64,000 bases of DNA from Bacteroidales bacterium (GCA_017559545.1 JAFYRK010000019.1:1-64000); one strand, 5' to 3'; shown: positions 55,225 through 64,000, numbered from the stretch's first letter. The notes: generated by a model not told the origin, from the letters alone. Made by a program: numbers and translations.

Positions 55225-56346
55225 TTACAGATAATTGTATGAAACAGAACCCTGTGCCGGACAATATGTGCAGTTTGCAAGTTCAACGACATCGTCTGCA
55301 TCTGTGACGATGATCATGAGCTCACAATTCTGGATGATCCACTCAGGATCCCAGTCTATTGCTACAACCATATCCTTTGTTGCACCGGCCTCAACCAAAC
55401 CCACTGACCTTCCATATATTCCTTCGATCTTGCCCTGTCCATACATCAGACGCAGACAGTTGCTGTGCATATTATGCCACGAAGCCGTTGCACCGCTCTG
55501 CGGAGAATGGATATTGTCCTCGAGCACCCATACAGCAATACGGTATTTTGAGTCCACTGCCGACTTGATCGCCACATTTGCAATGATCTTGTCATCCTCG
55601 ACTGTAGAAGATGCACAGATACCCACCTGAGCGACGTCTTTGCTCAAAGACATTATAGACTCCTTTACCTCATCCTCGAAGTAGCCTGAGGCGCTAGTAA
55701 GATTGTATGTCAGCATAGGGTAATTATGCACATCCATGTTCTTCGACAAGGTCTGAGCTGCCAAAGAGAAGGCATCATCTGTTGAATTATATGAGTGCGA
55801 TGCCACATGATGATAACGCGAAGCATAGTTCTCGTCATCGCCTATACGCTTCAGGATATCCATGAGTCCCGGACAGTTCGGACACTCGTTTCCTGTATGC
55901 TGAACAAGAAGCATACGATGTGCAAATGAAGTGTTGGCTGCATCAGGATCAGCAGGCAGCGCCGGAACGCCCTTTACAGCCTGAACAGACACGGAATTCG
56001 AGATGTCAAAACCACGCACAGCATAGAACACATAATCTCCCTCGACGTTTGTCTTGAACACAGGATCAGCCATTGGAGTATCCTGACCCTCAATAAAGAT
56101 CTCGACATCAGATGTCACATCATACTCCTCTCCGTGAGAGTCCATGAGAATGACAGTCAGTTTCGCTTCATATTTGCCATCAGCACCGATGACCTTCCTG
56201 TCTGTGGACAAAGTGATGCTGCCTTTCAACTCACTGATATCCACCTTATTGTCTACCTTGTTATCTTCCTCGTTCGGATCAACCGCACCATGACAGCCTG
56301 CAAGAAGCAGAGACATTGCTGAAAGGGCGAGAATCATTTTTTTCAT
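55225..56346 (-). CDS. Omp28-related thioredoxin-like lipoprotein, copy 2
   Basis: 373 aa. Lipobox Cys18 (LLAGC). An Ig-like domain at 45-125 is followed by the Omp28 domain with Cys155/Cys158 (QHTGNECPNCPGLMDIL) and the same HHVASHSYN motif as copy 1. Copies 1 and 2 share the linker PALPADPDAANTSFAHRMLLVQHTG almost unchanged. It is the first gene after the terminator at 56394 and has a perfect -7 element 29 nt upstream, so it probably opens the 12-gene operon. Confidence 0.87.
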   Translation of the reverse strand: MKKMILALSAMSLLLAGCHGAVDPNEEDNKVDNKVDISELKGSITLSTDRKVIGADGKYEAKLTVILMDSHGEEYDVTSDVEIFIEGQDTPMADPVFKTNVEGDYVFYAVRGFDISNSVSVQAVKGVPALPADPDAANTSFAHRMLLVQHTGNECPNCPGLMDILKRIGDDENYASRYHHVASHSYNSTDDAFSLAAQTLSKNMDVHNYPMLTYNLTSASGYFEDEVKESIMSLSKDVAQVGICASSTVEDDKIIANVAIKSAVDSKYRIAVWVLEDNIHSPQSGATASWHNMHSNCLRLMYGQGKIEGIYGRSVGLVEAGATKDMVVAIDWDPEWIIQNCELMIIVTDADDVVELANCTYCPAQGSVSYNYL

Positions 56347-56374
56347 TGCCGTTTCAAATTAGTTGTAAATCAAG

Positions 56375-56382
56375 CAAAGATA
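56375..56382 (-). promoter_or_regulatory. -7 element for the 12-gene Omp28-SusCD operon
   Basis: Minus-strand TATCTTTG, a perfect TAnnTTTG, lies 29 nt before the ATG at 56346 and just after the upstream terminator. A TTTG lies somewhat closer than the usual 19-21 nt. Confidence 0.65.
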
Positions 56383-56393
56383 GCAAAAAAATA

Positions 56394-56428
56394 AACAAAA
56401 AAGGTCTGGCATTTCTGCCAGACCTGGA
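56394..56428 (-). terminator. Intrinsic terminator of the upstream lipoprotein block
   Basis: TGCCAGACCT and AGGTCTGGCA flank a 4-nt loop (56402-56425) and are followed on the minus strand by TTTTTTG. It lies 24 nt past the stop at 56449. Confidence 0.92.
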
Positions 56429-56448
56429 TATTATCAACGGAAGGTATA

Positions 56449-59400
56449 TTACATAGCGATACCCTGTGACATTACAGTTACAGGAGTTTCCATAAGTGTT
56501 GCCTGTACATTAGTAAAGAGTTCCTCGAACTTACCTATGCCATTGAATGTACAAGTAGTCTCTGTAAGGTTGCTGTACTCGATTCCTGTACCTGAATAAG
56601 TAAGGTCACCGGTCTCCATATCAGCTGTCATGATCTTGATCAAGCCTGAAGTAGCGTCTGTTACCTCAACTTCGAAGTAACCTTCTACACCAGCCATCCA
56701 CATACCTGCTGCGTCTGGACCATAGATAGCCTCATAGTCGATACCTGCCATGAAGTATCCCTCCATAGAGACGCCGAAGTCAAGACATGCTGACATGTTA
56801 GACATACCCATCATCATAGCATACTCTGTCCAGTCAAAAGCCCACTGTTTGCCAACCACTGTAAGAGGCTTTGCAGGAACTTCCTTAGTACCGTCGATGT
56901 ATGCAGTCATGAGGTCAGCATAGTACTGGAACTGCTCCTGGAGGTCGTACTGCTTGTAGTAGTAGTTGCCCTCTGCATCCTTCCAGCTTACTGCGAGAAC
57001 GATTGCTGGAGCAGGCGAGCCCTGATAGTGGTTGGAGTAGTTGAATGCTGACGCACCTGCCTCAGTCCAAGTCATGGTCTTCCATGAACCGTAAACACCT
57101 GCCCAAACGTTACCTGCTACGAGAGCAGCGTTGTCTGAAAGCTCATAAGACTCAGTATCAACGAGAACTGTGCAAACCTCTGTACCTGCAGCTGGAGCTA
57201 CCTCATAGTTGATCTCATAGTAGAAGTTGTACTTTTCATAGTATGACTGATACTCTGAACCATAGTATGCAGCATCACCCCATCCACCATCTGGATAGTA
57301 CTCCCACTCCTCAGGGAAGTTAACCTTGATAGCTGGAGCTGTTGCCTCGAACTCAGCACCCTCAGTGATTACGTCAGACATCTCGAATACGCACTCGTAC
57401 TCAAGGATTGCAGCTGATGCACCTGGGTTACCCTCTGCGTCGATAGGAACGATAGCGAAGTAGTAAGGCATACCATAAGTGTGACCCTCTACATAGAGAA
57501 CACCATTATTGAGGTCGCCAGCAGTTGCAGTCTTCACCTCTGATGAAGTAGAGAAGAAGAGAGCCTCAGCAACCTGTGCATCATCCATACCCTCATACTG
57601 GTTGTAGTACTTGGTCTGTACGAAAGTATACTTGTAAGAAGCAGCCTCTTTGCCATCCTCGAATACAGGAGTGAACTCGAGAGTCTGGTTATTCTTGAGG
57701 ATGCCGTCAGTCAAGTTAGTTGTGAAAGGCTCAACCCAAACGTAGTCAGCCTTTACAAGCTCCTTAGAAGTAAGCTTAACGTGAGCGATCTCGCCATACT
57801 TACCTGCTGCATCAACAACGAATGCCACGAAGTGCTTTGTAGTAGCAGGAGAAACTTCCTCTGTGATATACATTGGCCAAGACTCAACGTCAGCAGGAGT
57901 ATTGCCATATGAGTTCTCAAGGAGATAGTCTACGAGGTCCTCCGCGAAAGCACCGTAGTCTGCATAAGTAGCCTCATCAAGCCAGCCGAAATAAACTGCT
58001 GACCACTTCTCGTCGTTTGTACGCTCAACCTTTACACCAAGCTGAGTATAAGGATCAAGAACAATCTCCTTAGTTACATAGTCCCAGATATCATAGTCAT
58101 AAACCTGGCCCATGTATGAAGTAACCTGCTCTGCAGTAAGGTTTACAGAACCACCTGCTGAAAGCTCAGCAGTAGTGTACTGACCCATTACAACGTCAGC
58201 TGGAGTGTAATCCTCTACAGAACGTCCGTCGATAGGAAGAACGAACAAATAAACATCTGATGCAGGCGCATAGAGACCAGTCATAGAGTAAGTTGTGCCG
58301 GCAGCGATGTCAAGAACTGAACCTGAGTAGTTCTCAGTGTAGAACTTACCATAGTACAGGCCCTGCGAAAGTGCCATAGTCATCTGCTCCTTAGTGTACT
58401 CTACATCGTCACAGTAAAGTGCAGGAAGAGCTACAGCAACGTAACCCTCAGCACCTTCAACCTCAACGTTTACAGTAACATTGTAAGCTGTCTTCTCAGC
58501 CTCTACCTCAGAAAGGGTAACCTGAAGTGGAGAATAGTATACGACAACAATATCCTCAGATGTGTAAGACATCTTGCTGTTGTCCTCTACAACTGCCCAT
58601 ACGATATACTCATTGCCAAGCTGTGGCTCCTCACCGAGAAGTTCCTCAATAGACACAACAAGCTCAAGCTCATCTGAGTTATTGTATACGTCATAGTGAT
58701 CATAACCGCCATCTGACATAGCCTTGAGAAGACCTGCAGTCTCAGCCTCGAGAGTCTCCTTTGTAGCTACACCGTAGAAGTAAGTCGGACCCCACTCATA
58801 GTCTGTAGCTACTGTGAAGTAAGCGTTTCCGCTGTAAGCCTTGACAGAAAGTGCCTGAGCTACAACCTCTACAGAAAGCTTACCTACCATGCACTTGCCA
58901 TCTGTGCTGCATGCGTGAATCTTCACGTAACCTGAAGCAGCATACTTGGCAGGGATCTCAGTCCAAGTCTCATAGTCGAGCTGCACCTGAGTGTCCTCAT
59001 AGTTAGGGGCAGTAATCTCTACCTTACCGTCAGCGTTGATCTCAGCATACCAGCCCTTAGGAGCTGCCATAACTGTGATGTCCTCAATACCTGAAGACTT
59101 GATGGCAACGGTTGAAGTAGCCTCAGAGCTGAAGTAAACCTTACCAGCGCGGAGCTCGAATACGATCTCCTCTGGCTTCTCGATTGTGAACTCCTTGTCA
59201 CCAACCTTGATTGTTACAGTCTCGCCGTTGTCAACGAGCGATACCTCAGGACATCCCTCATCAAGGGAGATACCTGTTGAAACCCAAGTCTTACCATCAA
59301 ATGAGTACTGGAGCTCATTCTCAGCAGTAACCTGGAAATCGAGTGTGTAAAGAGCATTTACACGAGCAGTGAGTTCCTCAAGCTGGGTGAGAAGCTTCTC

Positions 59401-59547
59401 AAGCTGCTGAACTCTTGAGTCAAGTGCGCCGACCTGCTCCTGAAGAGCAGAGTCATCGTAACATGACACAAAGAGAGAAGACGCTGCGCACAATGTCATG
59501 ACACCTGCGCAAAGGGACATAAGGCCCTTCATAAACTGTCTTTTCAT
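56449..59547 (-). CDS. Very large DUF4988-like lipoprotein with Fn3-like repeats
   Basis: 1032 aa. Signal peptide with lipobox Cys29 followed by YDDSALQEQV, almost the same as in the protein at 193-2184. Coiled coil at 33-62 (LDSRVQQLEKLLTQLEELTARV). The DUF4988-type module (FDGKTWVSTGISLDEGCPEVSLVDNGETVTIKVGDKEFTI) is followed by about six Ig/Fn3-like domains. The last 110 residues look lipocalin-like (GYFEVEVTDATSGLIKIM). Codon choice (GCT, GTA, AAC, TAC, CTC) resembles tpiA and infB by eye, hinting at high expression. No catalytic domain recognised. Its gene is separated from the downstream operon by a terminator. Confidence 0.78.
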   Translation of the reverse strand: MKRQFMKGLMSLCAGVMTLCAASSLFVSCYDDSALQEQVGALDSRVQQLEKLLTQLEELTARVNALYTLDFQVTAENELQYSFDGKTWVSTGISLDEGCPEVSLVDNGETVTIKVGDKEFTIEKPEEIVFELRAGKVYFSSEATSTVAIKSSGIEDITVMAAPKGWYAEINADGKVEITAPNYEDTQVQLDYETWTEIPAKYAASGYVKIHACSTDGKCMVGKLSVEVVAQALSVKAYSGNAYFTVATDYEWGPTYFYGVATKETLEAETAGLLKAMSDGGYDHYDVYNNSDELELVVSIEELLGEEPQLGNEYIVWAVVEDNSKMSYTSEDIVVVYYSPLQVTLSEVEAEKTAYNVTVNVEVEGAEGYVAVALPALYCDDVEYTKEQMTMALSQGLYYGKFYTENYSGSVLDIAAGTTYSMTGLYAPASDVYLFVLPIDGRSVEDYTPADVVMGQYTTAELSAGGSVNLTAEQVTSYMGQVYDYDIWDYVTKEIVLDPYTQLGVKVERTNDEKWSAVYFGWLDEATYADYGAFAEDLVDYLLENSYGNTPADVESWPMYITEEVSPATTKHFVAFVVDAAGKYGEIAHVKLTSKELVKADYVWVEPFTTNLTDGILKNNQTLEFTPVFEDGKEAASYKYTFVQTKYYNQYEGMDDAQVAEALFFSTSSEVKTATAGDLNNGVLYVEGHTYGMPYYFAIVPIDAEGNPGASAAILEYECVFEMSDVITEGAEFEATAPAIKVNFPEEWEYYPDGGWGDAAYYGSEYQSYYEKYNFYYEINYEVAPAAGTEVCTVLVDTESYELSDNAALVAGNVWAGVYGSWKTMTWTEAGASAFNYSNHYQGSPAPAIVLAVSWKDAEGNYYYKQYDLQEQFQYYADLMTAYIDGTKEVPAKPLTVVGKQWAFDWTEYAMMMGMSNMSACLDFGVSMEGYFMAGIDYEAIYGPDAAGMWMAGVEGYFEVEVTDATSGLIKIMTADMETGDLTYSGTGIEYSNLTETTCTFNGIGKFEELFTNVQATLMETPVTVMSQGIAM

Positions 59548-59625
59548 AATAAATAGATTTAGTTAGTAAATAAAAATGTAGTTATGTGTTATATAATTAC
59601 TCGGTATATGTCTATCAGTATATTG

Positions 59626-61863
59626 TTACTCAATTCCGAAAATTTCCTCAAGCGTCTGGGCATTGCCGTCCTTGCAGATAAGAGTGAAGAGCTGATACTT
59701 CGGACTTCCGTTTTCATTGCGACCGACAGCAATACATGCCGCAATGACAGTCTTACTTCCAGTGAAATCCAATGATGTATTGTTATCAGCGCGCATACCT
59801 CCGCCATTTTCCTCAAAGCCACCGGCTACCCACTCATAGATACCATCATACCACTGCTGATAGGTGTAACCGGACTCCTTGACATTATTAAAGTGACTCA
59901 GGTTGATACCTGGCATATGGGCTGCGAGGTCAGCTGGGGTATCTGTATAGCAATAAAGGAAGTATTCTACATCATGGTCAATTTCATATGTAACAGTCCA
60001 ATCATCACCATCTCCTTGACCATACTTTGATGGAATAAGCGACATATTGATTGTAGGATCAGGACCGATCTGGAGTTCAGATGTCTTGATAGAGTCAAAA
60101 TACATCTGGCTGATGTTGCCGTCGAAGTCCTCTACACAGAGATAGACTGTGTACTCTGTATCAGGGGTCATATCTGTCCAGGTGAAGACATCCAGACCTG
60201 AAGATACTGTAGGCCAGATATTGATGATAGGAGCATATGGATTAGACTCATCATAATATTTCTGTGGATTGTAGATGTAGTCGATCCACTGGTCCCAAGG
60301 AGCATCGGTCCAGAATCCAGGATTGAAACCAGGATGCATATACTGGAGACGCATCACTGAAACTGTTTCCGGGTCGAACTCAATGTTTGATCGGAACGAT
60401 GTTCTGGTAGGATTGTCAAGGTGGAACTTGAGCTGAGCCTTGCACTCATCCGGTGAAGTAAAGTTGAGTTCGTCCATTGTGAACGGCTCAGAAAGCTGAA
60501 GCTCCAGATTAAGAGTACCGAAACCATTTTTTGAGGTATAGATTACCTGATAAGTCTCGCCAGGCTGGAATGCAAGACACTCCAGAACTCCCTCCACATA
60601 TACTGAGGCATCAGTTCCTATAGCCACCTCTTTCTCTGCATCCCAAAGGAAGTTCGGGTTATTGCAGCCGTAGCCGTCCTTATTTGCAATATCTCTTGCA
60701 AGCTGTCTCTTGTCCTTGTCGGACATTGCATTGTATTCAGCTACCTGATCCTGGTTGTAGAACAGATAGTGTACACTTCTTGTCTCCTTATCGAAGTTGA
60801 TCTGGAACTCAGCATAGTGCGCTCCGATTCTCTCCTCAGGAATATAGAAAGATGTCTTTGCCTCAGGCTGTTCCTCAGGAATCTCCTTCAAATGGAAGTC
60901 ACTACGGCTGTAGTCCTCCTGCGGAGTAAGATTGGCATCAACTGCAACAGCACAGGTTGTGCTGAGGATGCTCGCATCTGCTTCATCTCCATAATTAACT
61001 GAATAGTAAAGGCTCTCCGGGTTGTTTGGATCGTCAGGATATGACGGAGCCGTAACACGCGTACGCATGAAGTCGCGGAATAATGTGTCACCGAATGCAT
61101 CAATGTACGCATCAATCTCAGATGTAAGATATCCGAAGAAATATACTGCCGCTGCATCAGCATTGAGGTGGTGCTGAACTCCGAATGCTCTATAACCGGT
61201 ATTCACCTCAATCTCGCACTGAGGGTCACCGACCAGAGGCTGCGAACTTGTATGTACATAGCAGAGAGTAAGATCCTCTTGAGTCACGCTGCTGATCTCG
61301 GTCTCAACACTTGCGACAACTGCGATTACGTAACCGCAATCAGGGATTGCGATTGCAGACGCTGCTGCATAAGATGTGTTCATCCAGTCATATCTGATCT
61401 GAAGGAAATCATCCGGATCATCAAAATCATCAATAGAGAACGCATATCCGCCGCTACCGCTCTCATTGAAGAGATATGAGCGGATTCTCTCGTTGACTGC
61501 CCAGGATTCAGGAGCTTTAAGGTATCCGAAAGTATTATCATTCAAGAGGTTATTGTAAAGCTGTGCCAATGGGTATACATCCATCCTGAAAGACTGTACC
61601 ATTGGACCTGGGCGAAGCTCAAATACAAAGTTATTGTCTTCAACCTTGGTAACCTCGATAGTCACACCGACTTCTGAACCTTCAGCTATAAGGTTTCCGC
61701 ACTCAATCGGATACTCCTCAACAAATGGAAAATCCTTCTTGAAAATGTCAGCGGTACCATTCTGCTCGGTCTCATTACCACCCTGAATCGGCCTTGGAGC
61801 CTCACAGGCAGCAAAGAGGAAGATGCAAAGACCTGCCAAGAAAACATTAAAAGTCTTTTTCAT
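59626..61863 (-). CDS. Lipoprotein with Fn3-like domains
   Basis: 745 aa. Lipobox Cys20 (LFAAC). There is no BACON domain at the N terminus, but the layout (lipoprotein of beta domains directly after an Omp28 gene) parallels the two BACON proteins. Fn3-type strands such as DTEYTVYLCVEDFDGNISQMYFDSIKT and DVEYFLYCYTDTPADLAAHM are seen; the DxEY pattern recalls the paralogues. Starts 10 nt after the Omp28 stop. 78 nt with no terminator separate it from the 1032-aa gene. Function unknown. Confidence 0.72.
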   Translation of the reverse strand: MKKTFNVFLAGLCIFLFAACEAPRPIQGGNETEQNGTADIFKKDFPFVEEYPIECGNLIAEGSEVGVTIEVTKVEDNNFVFELRPGPMVQSFRMDVYPLAQLYNNLLNDNTFGYLKAPESWAVNERIRSYLFNESGSGGYAFSIDDFDDPDDFLQIRYDWMNTSYAAASAIAIPDCGYVIAVVASVETEISSVTQEDLTLCYVHTSSQPLVGDPQCEIEVNTGYRAFGVQHHLNADAAAVYFFGYLTSEIDAYIDAFGDTLFRDFMRTRVTAPSYPDDPNNPESLYYSVNYGDEADASILSTTCAVAVDANLTPQEDYSRSDFHLKEIPEEQPEAKTSFYIPEERIGAHYAEFQINFDKETRSVHYLFYNQDQVAEYNAMSDKDKRQLARDIANKDGYGCNNPNFLWDAEKEVAIGTDASVYVEGVLECLAFQPGETYQVIYTSKNGFGTLNLELQLSEPFTMDELNFTSPDECKAQLKFHLDNPTRTSFRSNIEFDPETVSVMRLQYMHPGFNPGFWTDAPWDQWIDYIYNPQKYYDESNPYAPIINIWPTVSSGLDVFTWTDMTPDTEYTVYLCVEDFDGNISQMYFDSIKTSELQIGPDPTINMSLIPSKYGQGDGDDWTVTYEIDHDVEYFLYCYTDTPADLAAHMPGINLSHFNNVKESGYTYQQWYDGIYEWVAGGFEENGGGMRADNNTSLDFTGSKTVIAACIAVGRNENGSPKYQLFTLICKDGNAQTLEEIFGIE

Positions 61864-61873
61864 AGTATTTATG

Positions 61874-62956
61874 TTATTTTAAATCATATCCTGAGTCTCC
61901 GCCGTCGATTGCGCAGACATTCATATTGTTCACATAGCCCTTGTTGTCAAGAGCCAATGCATAGATTTCAGTATTTTCAAGCGCCCACTTACTGTCAACC
62001 TCTACTGTCCATTCTTTAGCAACCTCATCACCGGCAGCGACAGTTCCGCCTTCGTTCATCTTCTCGCCAGTGAATGTGCCTTTGTATGAAGTCACGACCT
62101 TGCGGACTACATGAGAGTGGATGTAATCATCCTGTCCTTCCGAATAAGTTGGAGTCTTCTGATATCCCTTAATATTATTCTGGACAACAAGCACTACAAC
62201 GCGGTACTGGGATGTGAGTTCCGACGTAAGTCTTACTGTAATTTCTGCCTCTGAGGCATTCTCATTCAACACAGAAGAAACTGCAACACCACAATGAGCC
62301 GGATACTCATTGAATGAAGTCATAAGGCTTGGTTGAAATAATGAAGCACCCTCCGAGGTCAAGACACCACTATCCCTGAAGTCTGTAGCAAAGGAAGGAT
62401 AACTCAGACCATCAAAGAGCTTAAAAAGGTCCTGTGTCTGTGCCACCGCCAAAGTATCTGTACCTTCCAGATCAGAATGGAAAGCACAAATATGGATATT
62501 TTCTATGTATTTCTTAAGAGCTGGCTTGGAAAGTATTCCCATCATCTTATCGTAACCCTCGGGACAATTGACGCACCAGGCACCTGTAAACTCCACGACA
62601 CACACATGTCTGTCATATTTTGAATCGACCTTCACCGATGTATTCACCACATTTACTGACACTGTATTCGACTGCTTAGATGCATACACAGCATAAAACG
62701 TCTTTGAGCCTTCAGCCTCCGGAGTAAACACACCACTCTCAAGTCTGGTTCCATCTGCCCCGAACACTTCTGAATCCGCAGTGACATCGACACCGTTATA
62801 TGTAACTGTGAAGACCGCCTGGCTTTCAGTCGCCATGTCGATCTCCGTGTCACTCACTGTAAGTATCGGCAGAGAAGACGAATCTACTGTTCCTGAACAG
62901 GAAAGTAGTGTCATCACTGCGAATAATACAGTAATTATGTATCTGAATCTCATCAT
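61874..62956 (-). CDS. Omp28-related thioredoxin-like lipoprotein, copy 3
   Basis: 360 aa. Lipobox Cys20 (TLLSC). Ig-like domain at 30-105 (TESQAVFTVTYNGVDVTADSEVF... KTFYAVYAS), then the Omp28 domain with Cys128/Cys131 in VEFTGAWCVNCPEGYDKMM. That motif is closer to classical thioredoxin (WCxxC) than in copies 1 and 2. Six nt separate it from the next Omp28 gene upstream. Confidence 0.86.
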   Translation of the reverse strand: MMRFRYIITVLFAVMTLLSCSGTVDSSSLPILTVSDTEIDMATESQAVFTVTYNGVDVTADSEVFGADGTRLESGVFTPEAEGSKTFYAVYASKQSNTVSVNVVNTSVKVDSKYDRHVCVVEFTGAWCVNCPEGYDKMMGILSKPALKKYIENIHICAFHSDLEGTDTLAVAQTQDLFKLFDGLSYPSFATDFRDSGVLTSEGASLFQPSLMTSFNEYPAHCGVAVSSVLNENASEAEITVRLTSELTSQYRVVVLVVQNNIKGYQKTPTYSEGQDDYIHSHVVRKVVTSYKGTFTGEKMNEGGTVAAGDEVAKEWTVEVDSKWALENTEIYALALDNKGYVNNMNVCAIDGGDSGYDLK

Positions 62957-62962
62957 TTTAGT

Positions 62963-64000
62963 TTACTCTACGTATTGATAAGCAACGCTCTCGCCTAGTC
63001 TGCAGTCAGCTGCATTGTTCACTGTCCAGGTATCTCCTCCATCATCAGAAGTCAAGGCAAGGGCAATAATCCTCATGTTATCGACATTCCAGTCTTCGGA
63101 AACCGTCACGGACTTAGAAGCCTTGACCTCAACTCCTACGGTGAACGGAAGCTTGTCATTCATCTTGTCACCGAAAGAGTCGATTGTATTCAAAACATCT
63201 CTTACCACATTGTGGTGTACATATGACTGAGCCTGGCCATTCTGAGCATACTCCCCGACTGCCGGAATATTGTCCTCGACAAGAATTATCATATACTGGA
63301 ATACTGCAGGCTTATTGGATGTCACACACACCTCGACATCAAGCTTTGAAGTACTCTCATCAAATGTCGAATTGATCGCCACGCCGCTGAATGTCTCACC
63401 TCTGGATTTTTCCTCATTGAAACTATCAGTAAAAGCAGCACCGCCTGTATACGACTCCGGTCTCATATTCCAATAAAAAGCAGGCAATCCATCACGTCCT
63501 TGCAATGCAGACTTAATCTCATATGTCTCGGCTATCGTCATTGGATCCGTCACCTCCATATTCGCATGGAAGGCTGCAATGATGACCTCACCTGGGTTCG
63601 CCTCCTGGAGTTTCTTCAGACCGTTCGCCGCTAATGGACAGCTACTGCAGACTGTAGAAGTGAAAAGAGTACCGAAATGTTTTCTCTTGTAGTTCTTCTC
63701 TTCACCTGCAAAGAACGGCTTTGCTACAATCTCCACAGAGTTATCAGTGACATAGTTGCCACCATAGCGGTACTTTGCAGTGAACCTGTATTTGCCGGCG
63801 GTCACAGTTGAGAACCTGTTCACGCCATAAGCCATATACTTCGGCTCGGGCTCACCGTCAAACTCTCTTACAAGCTGAAGCGTTCTGGCCATGCTGACAT
63901 CCTCCTTTCCGAACATAACCGTAAATGTAACTACATCATTGCCGTCTGCAGTCAACTCGGTCTTATCCACAAAGATTCTGAGCACACCCTCAGGCACATT
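62963..64000 (-). CDS. Omp28-related thioredoxin-like lipoprotein, copy 4 (N terminus beyond the window)
   Basis: The frame is open to position 64000. The ATG at 63997 is not a credible start, because it would lack a signal peptide and fall just before the Ig-like domain (LRIFVDKTELTADGNDVVTFTVMFGKEDVS). At least 345 residues are visible, with CxxC in TSTVCSSCPLAANGL (about 117/120 from that Met) and the DNMRIIALALTSDDGG segment shared with the other copies. It is the fourth Omp28 protein of the window and probably continues the same lipoprotein block beyond the edge. Confidence 0.83.
   Translation of the reverse strand, partial: NVPEGVLRIFVDKTELTADGNDVVTFTVMFGKEDVSMARTLQLVREFDGEPEPKYMAYGVNRFSTVTAGKYRFTAKYRYGGNYVTDNSVEIVAKPFFAGEEKNYKRKHFGTLFTSTVCSSCPLAANGLKKLQEANPGEVIIAAFHANMEVTDPMTIAETYEIKSALQGRDGLPAFYWNMRPESYTGGAAFTDSFNEEKSRGETFSGVAINSTFDESTSKLDVEVCVTSNKPAVFQYMIILVEDNIPAVGEYAQNGQAQSYVHHNVVRDVLNTIDSFGDKMNDKLPFTVGVEVKASKSVTVSEDWNVDNMRIIALALTSDDGGDTWTVNNAADCRLGESVAYQYVE

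Overview
The window reads as a chromosome segment of a Bacteroidales bacterium (Bacteroidota). The signs are a SusC/SusD pair, many lipoproteins of Bacteroidota-type families (Omp28, BACON, DUF4988-like, DUF4843, PKD-like), promoters of the TTTG / TAnnTTTG type, and a lipid A gene set. I cannot fix the genus. No rRNA, tRNA or CRISPR array was seen.

Left part (1-9.4 kb): the 5' end of a group II intron (minus strand) sits right behind the terminator of a collagen-repeat/BACON lipoprotein gene. Then come tpiA with an M49-like metallopeptidase lipoprotein, a first REP-associated tyrosine transposase (RAYT) flanked by its own palindromes, tyrS, a MITE-like element that overlaps the tyrS stop, rbfA, and a LolC/E-type permease.

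Middle-left (9.3-17 kb): a probable heavy-metal (copper?) locus on the minus strand, made of a Cys/His-rich exported protein, a TonB-dependent receptor, an HMA-domain protein and a small lipoprotein. It is followed by a second RAYT with a different REP family, then sppA-cutC.

Middle (17-35 kb): a minus-strand operon proS - DUF3078-like protein - tilS - transglutaminase-like lipoprotein, in which tilS carries an in-frame triplicated dispersed repeat. Next are an aromatic-rich lipoprotein with a FadL-like porin, the lipid A genes lpxD / lpxC-lpxA with wbqC, and the plus-strand rimP-nusA-infB operon, which ends in a strong bidirectional terminator.

Right part (35-64 kb): sixteen consecutive minus-strand genes, nearly all for lipoproteins or outer-membrane proteins. 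A terminator and a promoter at about 56.4 kb split this run in two. The downstream block (56.3 to 35.0 kb) has 12 genes with gaps of at most about 46 nt: Omp28, BACON/Fn3 protein, Omp28, BACON/Fn3 protein, SusC, SusD, DUF4843-like, PKD-like, TlpA-like, TIG-like, PDZ-S41 protease, DUF4988-like. No glycoside hydrolase or polysaccharide lyase catalytic domain was recognised. My working inference is a surface system for capturing and processing peptides or proteins, built around thioredoxin-like lipoproteins and a SusCD transporter. The upstream block (56.4 kb to the window edge) holds two more Omp28 proteins, a further Fn3-like lipoprotein and a large DUF4988-like lipoprotein. The best candidate for an undescribed system is this Omp28-BACON-SusCD cluster. 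The two RAYT/REP units and the dispersed repeats that enter coding sequences (tilS, tyrS, lolE start) are the main mobile-DNA observations.
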